From: Sphingobacterium griseoflavum
Lineage (GTDB): Bacteria > Bacteroidota > Bacteroidia > Sphingobacteriales > Sphingobacteriaceae
Assembly: GCF_014653155.1 (NCBI RefSeq)
Contig: NZ_BNAF01000002.1
Location: 248,001 to 312,000 of the forward strand
Direction of reading: 5' to 3'
DNA: 64,000 nucleotides
Each line of letters starts with the position of its first letter. Positions within the stretch are counted from its first letter, which is position 1. This document shows positions 52,300 to 62,125 of the stretch, piece after piece. The position numbers and the translations under genes are program-made. The notes below the pieces were generated by a model. The model saw only the letters and a program-made list of their open reading frames with translations. It had not been told where the DNA came from and ran no database searches.

Positions 52300-53706
52300 A
52301 TGCAATACGACGTAATCGTTATAGGAAGTGGCCCCGGTGGATATGTTGGCGCTATTCGCTGTGCACAACTTGGACTAAAAACTGCTGTAATAGAAAAATA
52401 CAGCACCTTTGGAGGTACCTGTCTCAATGTGGGCTGTATTCCATCAAAAGCATTATTGGATACGTCCGAACACTACCACAATGCCGCGCACAACTTCGAA
52501 ACACACGGTATCGGACTGAGCAATTTAAAAATTGATGTAAAAAAAATGATCGATCGCAAAAATGATGTGATCGCACAAAATACCGCAGGTATCACGTTTT
52601 TATTCAAGAAAAACAAAATAGATGCTTACGAAGGAGTAGGTTCATTCGTGGACAAGAACACCATTAAGATAACAAAGAGCGACGGAAGTACAGAAGAACT
52701 GAAGGCAAAAAACATCATAATCGCTACGGGTTCCAAACCCACCTCTCTTCCTTTCCTTCCCGTGGATAAAAAACGCATCATTACTTCCACCGAAGCATTG
52801 AACTTGCAAGAAGTTCCAAAACATCTTATCGTCATTGGCGGAGGCGTGATCGGCCTGGAATTAGGTTCTGTATACGCGCGTTTGGGCGCTAAGGTTTCTG
52901 TGGTAGAGTTTGCAAAATCGATTATCGGCACGATGGATGGTGGACTTGGAAAAGAATTGCAACGTGTGTTGAAGAAAAACCTCGGCATGGAGTTTTTCCT
53001 TGGGCATAAAGTAACTGGTGCTACAGCGAAAGGAAAAAATGTAACGGTGACCGCTGAAGATCCAAAAGGACAACCGGTCGAACTATCCGGAGACTACTGC
53101 ATCGTCTCGGTTGGCAGAACAGCTTATACAGAAGGTCTAGGATTAGAAAATATCGGTATCAAAACCGAGGAACGCGGCAACAAAATACCGGTTAACGAGC
53201 ATTTGGAAACATCCGTTGGAGGCATTTATGCCATCGGCGACGTGGTTAAAGGTGCTATGTTGGCACACAAAGCGGAAGACGAAGGTATCTATGTGGCAGA
53301 GCGCATCGTTGGGCAAAAGCCCCACATCGACTATAACTTGATCCCAGGCGTCGTCTATACTTGGCCAGAAGTCGCGTCTGTCGGTAAGACGGAAGAACAA
53401 TTGAAAGAGGCGGGGGTGAAATACAAATCGGGATCTTTTTCATTTAAGGCTTCCGGTCGTGCCAAAGCTTCTGGTGATACCGATGGTTTCGTAAAAGTAT
53501 TAGCTGACAGCGAAACCGATGAGGTACTCGGCGTCCACATGATCGGCCCTCGTGCTGCAGACATGATTGCCGAAGCTGTTGTTGCCATGGAATACAGGGC
53601 ATCAGCAGAAGATATTGCGAGAATTTGCCATGCGCACCCGACATATACCGAAGCGTTAAAAGAAGCAGCGCTTGCTGCAACCGCAAACCGAGCTATTCAC
53701 GCTTAA
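52300..53706 (+). CDS. lpdA: dihydrolipoyl dehydrogenase, first copy
   Basis: E3 subunit of 2-oxoacid dehydrogenase complexes or the glycine cleavage system; 468 residues. FAD site IGSGPGGYVGAIRCAQLG, redox disulfide in GGTCLNVGCIPSKALL, NAD site IGGGVIGLELGSVYARLGA, and the C-terminal catalytic His-Glu in HAHPTYTEALKEA. The sequence type (NVGC, PSKALL) is the one usual for oxoglutarate dehydrogenase partners. No E1/E2 genes are adjacent; the gene has its own terminator. Confidence 0.95.
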   Translation: MQYDVIVIGSGPGGYVGAIRCAQLGLKTAVIEKYSTFGGTCLNVGCIPSKALLDTSEHYHNAAHNFETHGIGLSNLKIDVKKMIDRKNDVIAQNTAGITFLFKKNKIDAYEGVGSFVDKNTIKITKSDGSTEELKAKNIIIATGSKPTSLPFLPVDKKRIITSTEALNLQEVPKHLIVIGGGVIGLELGSVYARLGAKVSVVEFAKSIIGTMDGGLGKELQRVLKKNLGMEFFLGHKVTGATAKGKNVTVTAEDPKGQPVELSGDYCIVSVGRTAYTEGLGLENIGIKTEERGNKIPVNEHLETSVGGIYAIGDVVKGAMLAHKAEDEGIYVAERIVGQKPHIDYNLIPGVVYTWPEVASVGKTEEQLKEAGVKYKSGSFSFKASGRAKASGDTDGFVKVLADSETDEVLGVHMIGPRAADMIAEAVVAMEYRASAEDIARICHAHPTYTEALKEAALAATANRAIHA

Positions 53707-53713
53707 ACGAAAT

Positions 53714-53746
53714 AAAAAGGCAAGACAGCAATATCTTGCCTTTTTT
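53714..53746 (+). terminator. terminator after the first lpd gene
   Basis: AAAAAGGCAAGA / TCTTGCCTTTTT with an eight-base loop and six T residues. Confidence 0.88.
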
Positions 53747-53760
53747 ATGCACCATATCAA

Positions 53761-54141
53761 ATGAATTTTTATACAAGGAAATGGATTAAACCGGAGGATT
53801 TGAATCCGAACGGTTCTCTTTTTGGCGGAACATTGTTGCGTTGGATTGACGAAGAAGCTGTCATTTACGCCATCGTACAACTTGGAAACCCACACGTGGT
53901 AACGAAGTACATCTCGGAGATCAATTTTGTCAGTTCGGCGAAAAAGGGAGATATCATCGAAATGGGTATTGAAGCGGTGAATTTCGGCCGCACCTCATTA
54001 ACCATGCGATGTGTCGTGCGCAACAAAATCACCAGGAAGATTATTCTTTCTATTGACAGGCTAGTGTTTGTCAACCTAGATCCAGAAGGAAATCCCACCG
54101 CTCATAACAAGACGGAAATTACTTATGCCTATCGTGATTGA
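53761..54141 (+). CDS. acyl-CoA thioesterase, hotdog fold (short paralogue)
   Basis: 126 residues. The hotdog thioesterase signature appears as NPNGSLFGGTLLRWIDEEAVIYA, followed by VVTKYISEINFVSSAKKGDIIEMG. It is shorter than and only distantly related to the thioesterase at 22061. Substrate unknown. It starts 14 bases after the terminator of lpd, so it must have a promoter inside or read-through from that region. Confidence 0.88.
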   Translation: MNFYTRKWIKPEDLNPNGSLFGGTLLRWIDEEAVIYAIVQLGNPHVVTKYISEINFVSSAKKGDIIEMGIEAVNFGRTSLTMRCVVRNKITRKIILSIDRLVFVNLDPEGNPTAHNKTEITYAYRD

Positions 54142-54152
54142 TGACTGAATAG

Positions 54153-54446
54153 CTACGACTTCCCCGAAATGATTTGTTTTTTCAGGTCACGCTCTACCCA
54201 AAATGATACAATAGGAATAAGAGACAGCAGAAAATAAGTGGCAACACGTTTTAGTGACCATTTATATTCCGACCAACACATAATCAGTAACACGACAAAA
54301 AGCACCACCAAAAAGCCATGGATCGACCCAGCGACTTTTACTGCTTCAGGAATGTTAGCGATGTACTTCAAGGGCATAGCGACAAAAAAAAGGATAACCG
54401 TAGAAATGGCTTCCCATAAGGCGATCTGTTGAAAGATTCGTAGCAT
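54153..54446 (-). CDS. DUF3817 family integral membrane protein
   Basis: 97 residues from ATG 54446 (MLRIFQQIALWEAIST). Three hydrophobic helices are visible (about 8-28, 38-60 and 70-88). The start FQQIALWEAIST and GSIHGFLVVLFVVLL fit the DUF3817 family, small membrane proteins of unknown function. It converges with the thioesterase gene with only 11 bases between stops. Confidence 0.82.
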   Translation of the reverse strand: MLRIFQQIALWEAISTVILFFVAMPLKYIANIPEAVKVAGSIHGFLVVLFVVLLIMCWSEYKWSLKRVATYFLLSLIPIVSFWVERDLKKQIISGKS

Positions 54447-54579
54447 AGTTGATCCAAAAAATGTTTTCGCAAACTTACAGCAAAATGCCACAGTACCTAA
54501 AAATTACTTCAGTATTGACGCTCTCCTGACACGTGCCAGCCGTAGCGCCCCTTTGCTGTGCAAGAAACCTGAAAAACCG

Positions 54580-54611
54580 TTGCTCGATACCCGAAAAATT
54601 ATGTATTTTTG
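54580..54611 (+). promoter_or_regulatory. promoter upstream of the second lpd gene
   Basis: TTG (54580-54582), 21-base spacer, TATTTTTG (54604-54611). The ATG is 111 bases further, leaving a long leader in which I see no known riboswitch. Confidence 0.55.
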
Positions 54612-54722
54612 AGGGTTCGGAAGAAGAACAAAGTCTTAACTACAAAATATTAATAGACAATATAACGTTTGCACCGAGAAGCTGCAGCATATATTGTTTA
54701 TGACGTTAAAAATAACATACAT

Positions 54723-56111
54723 ATGAATTACGACATCGTAGTAATCGGTAGTGGTCCTGGAGGATATGTAGCTGCTATCCGAGCATCCCAATTAGGCTTC
54801 AAGACAGCAATTATTGAACGTGAAGCGTTAGGTGGAATCTGCTTAAACTGGGGATGCATCCCGACCAAAGCCTTGTTGAAAAGTGCTCAGGTATTTGAAT
54901 ATTTAAACCATGCGGAAGAGTATGGCATTAAAGTTCAGGGTGGAGAAGCTGACTTTTCAGCGATCGTAAAAAGAAGTCGCGGTGTTGCAGATGGCATGAG
55001 CAAAGGGATACAGTTCTTGATGAAAAAGAACAAGATCGATGTGATCATGGGCGCGGCGAAAGTAAAAAAGGGTGGTAAGATTGAAGTGAAGGGTGCTGAT
55101 GGCGCTGTTAAAGAGTATGCTGCAAAACACACCATTTTGGCAACTGGCGCTCGGTCACGCGAATTGCCCAACTTACCGCAGGATGGCAAAAAAATCATCG
55201 GTTACCGCCAAGCGATGAATCTGGCAAAGCAACCTAAATCACTCGTTGTCGTAGGATCGGGTGCAATAGGTGTTGAATTTGCCTACTTCTATAATGCAAT
55301 TGGCACACAGGTAACGATTGTGGAATTTATGGATCGTATCGTCCCTGTAGAAGACGAAGAAGTTTCGAAACAGTTGGAAAAATCGCTGAAAAAAGCCGGT
55401 ATCAATATCCTGACGAAATCTGAAGTGCAGGCTGTAGATACATCGGGCGACTTAAGCAAAGTATCTATTAAAACGGCTAAGGGAACAGAAACAATCGAAG
55501 CAGAAGTTGTTTTGTCCGCAGTCGGCATCACACCAAACATTGAAAATTTGGGCTTGGAAGAAGCTGGCGTCAAAACAGACAAAGGACGTGTTTTGGTAGA
55601 CGATTACTACAAAACAAATGTCGATGGTATTTATGCAATCGGCGATATTGTGAAGGGTCAAGCGTTGGCACACGTAGCTTCTGCAGAAGGGATTACTTGT
55701 GTAGAGAAGATTAAAGGACTACACGTAGAAGCGATCGACTATAACAACATCCCAGGATGTACGTATTGTTCACCAGAGATTGCTTCTGTCGGTTATACCG
55801 AGAAAGCGGCAAAAGACGCTGGTTACGAAGTCAAAGTAGGTAAATTTCCATTTTCTGCTTCGGGTAAAGCTTCCGCAGCAGGTGCGAAAGATGGTTTTGT
55901 GAAATTGGTATTCGATGCGAAATATGGCGAACTGTTGGGGGCGCATATGATCGGTGCCAATGTGACAGAAATGATCGCTGAAATCGTAGTTGCCAGGAAA
56001 CTGGAAACGACCGGCCATGAAATGATTAAGACTATTCATCCGCACCCGACCATGAGCGAAGCAATCATGGAGGCAGCTGCTGATGCCTACGGAGAAGTCA
56101 TCCACTTATAA
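54723..56111 (+). CDS. dihydrolipoyl dehydrogenase, second copy
   Basis: 462 residues from ATG 54723. FAD site IGSGPGGYVAAIRASQLG, redox disulfide in GGICLNWGCIPTKALL, NAD site VGSGAIGVEFAYFYNAIG and catalytic HPHPTMSEAIMEA. It differs clearly from the copy at 52300 (for example NWGC and PTKALL), so it is an old paralogue, not a recent duplicate. This type often serves pyruvate or branched-chain dehydrogenase; which complex it joins cannot be read here. Confidence 0.94.
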   Translation: MNYDIVVIGSGPGGYVAAIRASQLGFKTAIIEREALGGICLNWGCIPTKALLKSAQVFEYLNHAEEYGIKVQGGEADFSAIVKRSRGVADGMSKGIQFLMKKNKIDVIMGAAKVKKGGKIEVKGADGAVKEYAAKHTILATGARSRELPNLPQDGKKIIGYRQAMNLAKQPKSLVVVGSGAIGVEFAYFYNAIGTQVTIVEFMDRIVPVEDEEVSKQLEKSLKKAGINILTKSEVQAVDTSGDLSKVSIKTAKGTETIEAEVVLSAVGITPNIENLGLEEAGVKTDKGRVLVDDYYKTNVDGIYAIGDIVKGQALAHVASAEGITCVEKIKGLHVEAIDYNNIPGCTYCSPEIASVGYTEKAAKDAGYEVKVGKFPFSASGKASAAGAKDGFVKLVFDAKYGELLGAHMIGANVTEMIAEIVVARKLETTGHEMIKTIHPHPTMSEAIMEAAADAYGEVIHL

Positions 56112-56150
56112 AAAACAGGAGAGGCGCCAAAAGGCGCCTCTTCTGTTTTT
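56112..56150 (+). terminator. terminator after the second lpd gene
   Basis: AACAGGAGAGGCGCC / GGCGCCTCTTCTGTT (near-perfect) with loop AAAA and a run of T residues, directly after the stop. Confidence 0.9.
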
Positions 56151-56196
56151 AACTTAATCCATAAATAAGAAAGTTTCCGAATGGGGTTGGCAAACC

Positions 56197-57201
56197 CTAT
56201 TTCAAGACGAGTTTCGATGGAAAAACTTCTGCTAGGGCCTCTCTATCATCTTTGGCACCGATTTGCTGAAACAGTATCTCCGCAGCACGTCGGGCTTGCT
56301 TATCTGGATATTGTTCAATACTTCCCATAGGTGGATTTTCCATGTATTTCCACAGTGGATAATTAGCATAACTAATAAAAAATATATCCTTTTTTTGCAC
56401 CAATCCTTTTTGTCGCACGTACTTCATTACATCCAGTGTCACAAAGTCATTAAAGGAGACGATGGCCGATGGCCGATCGGGAAGCAAAAGTAATTTCTCG
56501 ATCGCCTCGATATTACCCTGTTCTGTCAGATCTGTGTGCACCACGTATTTCCTATCGAATGACAACTTCTCGCGTCGCAAAGCATCCTTATAGGCTTCAA
56601 TACGCTCCTGCGAAGCCAACAGGTTTTCTGGCCCGTTTATCAGCGCAATGTTTTTATGCCCGATGGATGCGAAAGACTGTATTGCTTCGCGCATGCCCGA
56701 GGATAGATCGCTGAACACCTTGTTTACTCCCTTAATTCGTGGGACACAATCGAAGAACACAATGGGAATTTCAGACTCTTTCAACATCGCAATAAAGCCA
56801 AGGTCTTCCGTGTTTTTGCCCAATGACATCAGAATGCCATCTACGCGATGTTTTTTAAACGTTTGGATAATCTGCAACTCCCGATTCGCATCATCGCGAG
56901 ATTGGCCCATCAAAACGGTATAATGCTGCTCGGCAGCAACATTCTCGATCTCACTGATAGCGGAAGAAAAAAATGGTTCTGAAAGACTCGGTAGAATAAC
57001 GCCAATCGTGAAGGTACGGCGTTGCTTAAAAAAAATGGCTGTTTGATTCGGTTCGTAATGCAATTCCTCCGCCATTTTTTTAACACGCATTGTCGTGATC
57101 AAACCAATACTGGGATGGTCATTTAATGCACGCGAAACAGTAGATGCCGAAATCTTCAACTTCCGCGCAATTTCCTTTATCGTAGCAGGCTTCTTCTTCA
57201 T
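56197..57201 (-). CDS. LacI-family transcriptional regulator
   Basis: 334 residues. N-terminal helix-turn-helix and hinge (TIKEIARKLKISASTVSRALNDHPSIG) and a periplasmic-binding-protein-like effector domain (TFTIGVILPSLSEPFFSSAISEIENVA, VDGILMSLG, FFDCVPRIKGV). Such regulators normally control sugar uptake or catabolism in Bacteroidota, but no such genes are adjacent and the gene is flanked by unrelated genes, so the target and inducer are unknown. Confidence 0.93.
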   Translation of the reverse strand: MKKKPATIKEIARKLKISASTVSRALNDHPSIGLITTMRVKKMAEELHYEPNQTAIFFKQRRTFTIGVILPSLSEPFFSSAISEIENVAAEQHYTVLMGQSRDDANRELQIIQTFKKHRVDGILMSLGKNTEDLGFIAMLKESEIPIVFFDCVPRIKGVNKVFSDLSSGMREAIQSFASIGHKNIALINGPENLLASQERIEAYKDALRREKLSFDRKYVVHTDLTEQGNIEAIEKLLLLPDRPSAIVSFNDFVTLDVMKYVRQKGLVQKKDIFFISYANYPLWKYMENPPMGSIEQYPDKQARRAAEILFQQIGAKDDREALAEVFPSKLVLK

Positions 57202-57331
57202 ACCTTATGGTTTATTGAATACAACAATTATATAGCTTATTCACTTGCTTAAGCTGGTTGGACTTAAACTTACAATTTTTTACCCTATAATCCCAAAATA
57301 AAAATCAGACACTTGGGACGTTTGCTGCACC

Positions 57332-57895
57332 CTATAGTTGTTTTACGATGCATATATCGGCTTTATCAACCGCATAGGTCTCTTGCAAAAAATCTAGGGG
57401 TTCCAGATTTCTGAACGCCAGCTCCTTCAGAAAAAAAATTTTCAAAAGCGACAAAAACGGACTCAGCTCTTCCCAGTCGATGTGCTTCAATTTGTTTAGT
57501 TGCTCGACGGGATTCCCATCCGTTAGGATGCCCACTTGCTTTTTGGATGCAAAAAGCGCTTTCAAGAAGTGTTTCGTTTTATCGGGCAGAAAGAGCTTTA
57601 GCGGAAGATGAGCATTCGCCCGCAGGCGTTCAAAATTCTCCAGATAACTGTCCGGCAGCCCGAAATGTTTCAACGTTTTGGGCAGTACCGCCTCTTCTCC
57701 CTGCTCCTCGTAGCACAGCTTCATAAAATCGACCAGCGGTTTAGCAAGGGTACGACCTTCAGTAAACTCCACGAAATTTGCAAACAGGTAATACACCTGC
57801 AATAAGTAGTCCCGCTTTGGAAACAACAAATCGTCAACCTCTACCATATACACTGCTGCTTCCATCGCTACCTTGTATTGTTCCTGCTGCATCAT
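57332..57895 (-). CDS. HAD-like protein that has lost its catalytic residues
   Basis: 187 residues. The overall layout follows HAD phosphatases of the DLDDTLYPERDYL type, but motif I reads VEVDDLLFPKRDYL: the nucleophile Asp is Glu and the following Thr is Leu. Motif II is kept (GILTDGNPVEQLNK). At motif III the Lys is replaced by Asn (FRNLEPLDF), and the protein stops at motif IV (ICIVKQL), which is missing. It is probably not a phosphatase. Start chosen at the ATG that overlaps the upstream stop as ATGA, implying coupled translation. Confidence 0.72.
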   Translation of the reverse strand: MMQQEQYKVAMEAAVYMVEVDDLLFPKRDYLLQVYYLFANFVEFTEGRTLAKPLVDFMKLCYEEQGEEAVLPKTLKHFGLPDSYLENFERLRANAHLPLKLFLPDKTKHFLKALFASKKQVGILTDGNPVEQLNKLKHIDWEELSPFLSLLKIFFLKELAFRNLEPLDFLQETYAVDKADICIVKQL

Positions 57896-58359
57896 GCCAA
57901 ACATAATAGTGGTTCGTCTTCCTCATCAGAAAGCATGGCAACGCCCGAGAAGGACGGATCAGCGATCCTTCCCTCGCCCAACAGATCAAAACCTTGGTGG
58001 ATGATCCTGACTTCGACAGCACTAGGCGGATTCTCCACTAAAAGACGTGTCGTTAACTGATCGGGAAGGAGAACAGCGACTCCATATTCTTCAAATAGCA
58101 TCCGCGTTTCATGCAGTACCTGCAATTCCATCTTACCTAAAGGAAGCACATAGCTATACCCTTCGTCCAAAGAAAGTTTCAGCAATTCGTGCGCAAAAGT
58201 AGGATTCGCACCAGTCGGAATTTTTCGATAGTCCCCCTTTAGCAATAGTTCGGGAAAGGGTTCGCTACTGGCGTAGTGGCATGAAAAACGAGTAGACAGC
58301 ATCCGCCCTAGGCGCTGTGCAAAGGGACGGGTACCATATGTAATCAGTAATTTTTGCAT
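57892..58359 (-). CDS. ATP-grasp N-domain-like protein without the ATP-binding domain
   Basis: 155 residues from ATG 58359. The sequence LLITYGTRPFAQRLGRML, the segment ending YVLPLGKMELQVLHE, and EEYGVAVLLPDQ resemble the Rossmann-like pre-domain of ATP-grasp ligases (CarB/PylC type), where an ATP-binding domain would follow. Here that domain is absent and the protein ends after a short acidic tail. It lies between lolD (four bases upstream) and the degenerate HAD gene (overlap). ATP-grasp plus HAD pairs are known from polysaccharide clusters; this may be a reduced relic. Family assignment is moderate. Confidence 0.55.
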   Translation of the reverse strand: MQKLLITYGTRPFAQRLGRMLSTRFSCHYASSEPFPELLLKGDYRKIPTGANPTFAHELLKLSLDEGYSYVLPLGKMELQVLHETRMLFEEYGVAVLLPDQLTTRLLVENPPSAVEVRIIHQGFDLLGEGRIADPSFSGVAMLSDEEDEPLLCLA

Positions 58360-58363
58360 GGGG

Positions 58364-59017
58364 TTAAAGTATTTGTCCGTCACGCATATGTACCGTGCGG
58401 TCCGAAATACTCGCAAGTTCTTCATTGTGCGTAACAATAATAAATGTCTGCTTCAAGGATTCCCGTAGCTCAAAGAATAACTGATGCAAAGACGCTGCGT
58501 TTTCAGAATCCAAATTGCCAGATGGCTCATCCGCCAAAAGCAGGGCAGGGCTATTCATCAGCGCTCGTGCGACCGATACACGCTGCTGTTCACCGCCCGA
58601 CATTTCGGACGGTTTATGTTCTGCACGATGTTTCACCCCTAATCTATCCAACAGCTCCATCCCGCGCATTTCGGCTTGTTTACGACCTTGCCCGCGAATA
58701 AACGCTGGGATGCAAACATTCTCCAGCGCGGTAAACTCGGGCAAGAGATGGTGAAACTGGAACACAAAACCAATATGCTCATTTCTGAACAGGCTGATCT
58801 TCTTTTGGCTGAGCTCTCCGATGTCCACATTATTGATCACTAACCGGCCGCGATCAGGCTTGTCCAACGTGCCGATGATGTGGAGCAATGTGCTCTTTCC
58901 TGCACCGGAAGCCCCCACGATCGAGACAATCTCCCCCTTCTCCACGGAAAGATCAACACCGCGGAGGATTGGAAGCTGTCCGTAAGATTTGTGTATTTGA
59001 CTTGCCTTCAATATCAT
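58364..59017 (-). CDS. lolD: LolD-type ABC transporter ATP-binding protein
   Basis: 217 residues from ATG 59017. Walker [28 protein letters not shown] (typical of LolD), signature MSGGEQQR, Walker [12 protein letters not shown]. In the LolCDE complex it drives release of lipoproteins from the inner membrane; lolC/lolE are not adjacent. The longer frame adds 39 unlikely residues. It heads the operon with the ATP-grasp-like and HAD-like genes. Confidence 0.88.
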   Translation of the reverse strand: MILKASQIHKSYGQLPILRGVDLSVEKGEIVSIVGASGAGKSTLLHIIGTLDKPDRGRLVINNVDIGELSQKKISLFRNEHIGFVFQFHHLLPEFTALENVCIPAFIRGQGRKQAEMRGMELLDRLGVKHRAEHKPSEMSGGEQQRVSVARALMNSPALLLADEPSGNLDSENAASLHQLFFELRESLKQTFIIVTHNEELASISDRTVHMRDGQIL

Positions 59018-59168
59018 ATTGCGAAGGTAAGGAAAATGAGACAAAATAAGGGAATCATTTCCGGTTGGGAAGTATGCCCCGAATGTAGGCATCAATATAT
59101 CGCTTTTTACCAAATATTTACTTGACCCTTCCATTTAAAAACCATATTTTTACCACAAATTTTTTAAG

Positions 59169-60362
59169 ATGAATATTCACGAATATCAAGCAAAAGAAAT
59201 ACTTAAAGGTTTTGGTGTAAGGGTTCAAGAAGGAATTCTTGCGGAAACTCCAGAGCAAGCTGTGCAGGCTGCGCAAAAATTAAAACAAGATTTTAATTCC
59301 GACTGGGTAGTAGTTAAAGCACAAATTCACGCTGGTGGCCGTGGCAAAGGCGGTGGTGTTAAATTGGCTAAAAACCATGACGAAGTGCTACAGCGCGCAA
59401 CGGATATTATCGGCATGCAACTGGTTACTCCACAAACCGGACCTGAAGGAAAGAAAGTTCATAAGATCTTGGTTGCCCAGGATGTTTATTACCCTGGTGA
59501 AAATGACACGAAGGAGTTCTATGTTTCCGTATTGCTCGATCGTGCTAAAGGTCGTAACATCATTATGTATTCTACAGAAGGTGGTATGGACATCGAAGAA
59601 GTTGCAGAAAAAACACCTCATTTGATCTTCAAAGAAGAGATCGATCCTAAAGCTGGCCTCCAAGGTTTCCAAGCGCGCAAAATCGCTTTCAACCTCGGTC
59701 TTTCGGGCCCCTCACACAAGGAGATGGTCAAATTCATCACGGCGCTTTATAAAGCCTACGATAGCATCGACGCTTCTCTTTTTGAAATCAACCCGGTATT
59801 AAAGACATCGGACGATAAAATTTTGGCCGTAGATGCGAAAGTTAACTTTGATGAGAATGCGTTGTATCGCCATGCAGATTACGCTGCCCTTCGAGATGTT
59901 TTGGAAGAAGATCCTACGGAAGTTGAAGCTGGTGCATCAAATTTGAACTATGTTAAATTAGACGGTAACGTAGGTTGTATGGTGAATGGTGCCGGTTTAG
60001 CGATGGCGACGATGGACATCATCAAGATCGCTGGTGGTGAACCTGCTAATTTCTTGGATGTCGGTGGTACTGCCAACGCAGAAACCGTTAAAGCAGGCTT
60101 TAATATCATCTTGAAAGACCCTAACGTGAAGGCTATCTTGATCAATATTTTCGGCGGTATCGTTCGTTGTGATCGTGTAGCACAAGGGGTGATTGATGCA
60201 TACAACGAAATCGGCGACATTCCTGTGCCAATCATCGTTCGTTTGCAAGGCACAAATGCTGCTGAAGCGAAGAAATTGATCGATGATTCTGGATTAAAAG
60301 TCTACTCGGCAATTTTATTAAAAGAAGCCGCAGAATTAGTAACCAAGGTATTGAAGGGATAA
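59169..60362 (+). CDS. sucC: succinyl-CoA ligase, beta subunit
   Basis: 397 residues, the family length. ATP-grasp subunit of the citric-acid-cycle enzyme. Clear segments: MNIHEYQAKEILKGFGV, KAQIHAGGRGKGGGVKLA, FEINPVLKTSD, LDGNVGCMVNGAGLAMATMDIIK, GGEPANFLDVGGTANAE, NIFGGIVRCDRVA. sucD is not adjacent, as often in Bacteroidota. It ends at a strong terminator. Confidence 0.97.
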   Translation: MNIHEYQAKEILKGFGVRVQEGILAETPEQAVQAAQKLKQDFNSDWVVVKAQIHAGGRGKGGGVKLAKNHDEVLQRATDIIGMQLVTPQTGPEGKKVHKILVAQDVYYPGENDTKEFYVSVLLDRAKGRNIIMYSTEGGMDIEEVAEKTPHLIFKEEIDPKAGLQGFQARKIAFNLGLSGPSHKEMVKFITALYKAYDSIDASLFEINPVLKTSDDKILAVDAKVNFDENALYRHADYAALRDVLEEDPTEVEAGASNLNYVKLDGNVGCMVNGAGLAMATMDIIKIAGGEPANFLDVGGTANAETVKAGFNIILKDPNVKAILINIFGGIVRCDRVAQGVIDAYNEIGDIPVPIIVRLQGTNAAEAKKLIDDSGLKVYSAILLKEAAELVTKVLKG

Positions 60363-60384
60363 TCCCTCTTTTCCTAGAGATATC

Positions 60385-60424
60385 GGAAGGCCTTTGCATA
60401 ACGCTCAAAGGCCTTCCTTGTTTT
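60385..60424 (+). terminator. terminator after sucC
   Basis: GGAAGGCCTTTG / CAAAGGCCTTCC perfect 12-base stem, nine-base loop, then TTGTTTT. Confidence 0.88.
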
Positions 60425-60484
60425 CGCACATTTTTCATCCCTCAACTTTATCAACCTTCCCCACGTATTTCGGAAATAATAAAC

Positions 60485-60492
60485 TATTTTTG
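60485..60492 (+). promoter_or_regulatory. -7 element of asnS
   Basis: TATTTTTG, 44 bases before the asnS ATG. Confidence 0.45.
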
Positions 60493-60536
60493 TAAGCTTA
60501 CATGTAATAGCAAAACACGCTCATTTTAGTTTACTC

Positions 60537-61982
60537 ATGGAACACACACGTATAAAGCAACTATTATTGTCAGAAGAAACTGGCAAAGAAGTTATTGTCA
60601 AAGGTTGGGTAAGGACATTCCGCAACAATCAGTTTATTGCGATAAATGATGGCTCGACTCTACACAATATACAAGCTGTAGTTGATTTCGAGCATACTGA
60701 CGAAGCTGTATTGAAGCGAATCACAACGGGGGCTGCAATTCGTGTCAAAGGCGAGCTTGTAGCCTCACTGGGCAAAGGTCAGCGCGTAGAGATTAAGGTC
60801 GCAGAAATAACCATTCTAGGCGATTCAGATCCAGAAAAATACCCATTGCAGCCCAAGAAACACAGTTTGGAATTTCTGCGCGAAATAGCGCATTTACGCT
60901 TCCGTACAGGCACATTCAATGCCATTTTCAAGGTACGCAATGCACTTGCCTTCGCGGTGAACAAATTCTTCAATGATCGCGATTTCGTTTATATGCACAC
61001 GCCAATCATCACCGGTTCGGATGCAGAAGGGGCGGGCGAAATGTTCCGCGTAACCACATTGGATCTGAATAATCTTCCTCGCACGGAGTCTGGCGACATC
61101 GATTTTAAGGAAGATTTCTTTGGGAAATCTACTAATCTAACCGTCTCTGGACAACTGGAGGGGGAACTGGCCGCTATGGCATTCGGCAATATTTATACAT
61201 TTGGCCCTACTTTTCGTGCCGAAAATTCCAACACAACCCGCCATTTGGCTGAATTTTGGATGATTGAGCCGGAAATGGCTTTTTACGACTTGGAAGACAA
61301 TATGGATCTGGCCGAAGAACTGTTGAAATATGTCATCAATTATGCGTTGAAGACTTGTCCAGATGAAATTGAGTTCTTACGCAATCGCCTATTGGATGAA
61401 GAGAAATCCAAACCGCAGGCAGAACGTTCCGAATTGGACCTCGTCGAAAAGCTGCATTTTGTGATTGAAAACCGTTTTGAGCGAGTGAGCTATACAGATG
61501 CCATAGAGATCTTAAAACGCAGTAAGCCGAATCAAAAAAAACAATTTAAGTATCTCATCGAAGCGTGGGGCGCAGACTTGCAATCCGAGCACGAGCGTTT
61601 CTTGGTGGAGAAACACTTCAAAAAGCCGGTCATCCTAACCGATTATCCGCGCGAGATCAAATCGTTTTACATGAAGCAGAATGAGCCTGATGCGCAAGGT
61701 CGTCAAACCGTTCGTGCGATGGACATTCTTTTCCCGGGGATCGGCGAAATGGTCGGCGGATCACAGCGAGAGGAAAACCTGGAGAAGTTGCTGACGAGAA
61801 TGGCAGAGGTCGGGATTCCGGAAGAGGAGATGGATTGGTTCTTGGATACCCGCCGATTTGGTTCGGCACCGCATGCCGGATTTGGTGTAGGCTTTGAGCG
61901 TTTAGTGCTTTTTGTAACCGGAATGACCAACATTCGTGACGTGATTCCATTTCCGCGAACGCCAAAAAGCGCTGCATTCTAA
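60537..61982 (+). CDS. asnS: asparaginyl-tRNA synthetase
   Basis: Class II synthetase of 481 residues that charges tRNA-Asn directly. N-terminal OB-fold anticodon domain ([20 protein letters not shown]), motif 2 [22 protein letters not shown], and motif 3 [21 protein letters not shown]-type segments ([13 protein letters not shown]) are also typical. Its presence shows direct Asn-tRNA formation rather than only the amidotransferase route. Confidence 0.97.
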   Translation: MEHTRIKQLLLSEETGKEVIVKGWVRTFRNNQFIAINDGSTLHNIQAVVDFEHTDEAVLKRITTGAAIRVKGELVASLGKGQRVEIKVAEITILGDSDPEKYPLQPKKHSLEFLREIAHLRFRTGTFNAIFKVRNALAFAVNKFFNDRDFVYMHTPIITGSDAEGAGEMFRVTTLDLNNLPRTESGDIDFKEDFFGKSTNLTVSGQLEGELAAMAFGNIYTFGPTFRAENSNTTRHLAEFWMIEPEMAFYDLEDNMDLAEELLKYVINYALKTCPDEIEFLRNRLLDEEKSKPQAERSELDLVEKLHFVIENRFERVSYTDAIEILKRSKPNQKKQFKYLIEAWGADLQSEHERFLVEKHFKKPVILTDYPREIKSFYMKQNEPDAQGRQTVRAMDILFPGIGEMVGGSQREENLEKLLTRMAEVGIPEEEMDWFLDTRRFGSAPHAGFGVGFERLVLFVTGMTNIRDVIPFPRTPKSAAF

Positions 61983-61997
61983 TAAGCGTAGATATAC

Positions 61998-62035
61998 AAC
62001 CGCCGAACATTTTTTATGTTTGGCGGTTCTCTTTT
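61998..62035 (+). terminator. terminator after asnS
   Basis: AACCGCCGAACAT / ATGTTTGGCGGTT (one wobble) with a five-base loop, followed by CTCTTTT. Confidence 0.75.
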
Positions 62036-62125
62036 AAAGATAGTTAGGAAGGTCGGGCTCGAATATACCCTGTCGCAGGAGAAAGAGGTATTGAGCATTC
62101 GACAATGCCGTCAAAATTTACGATT

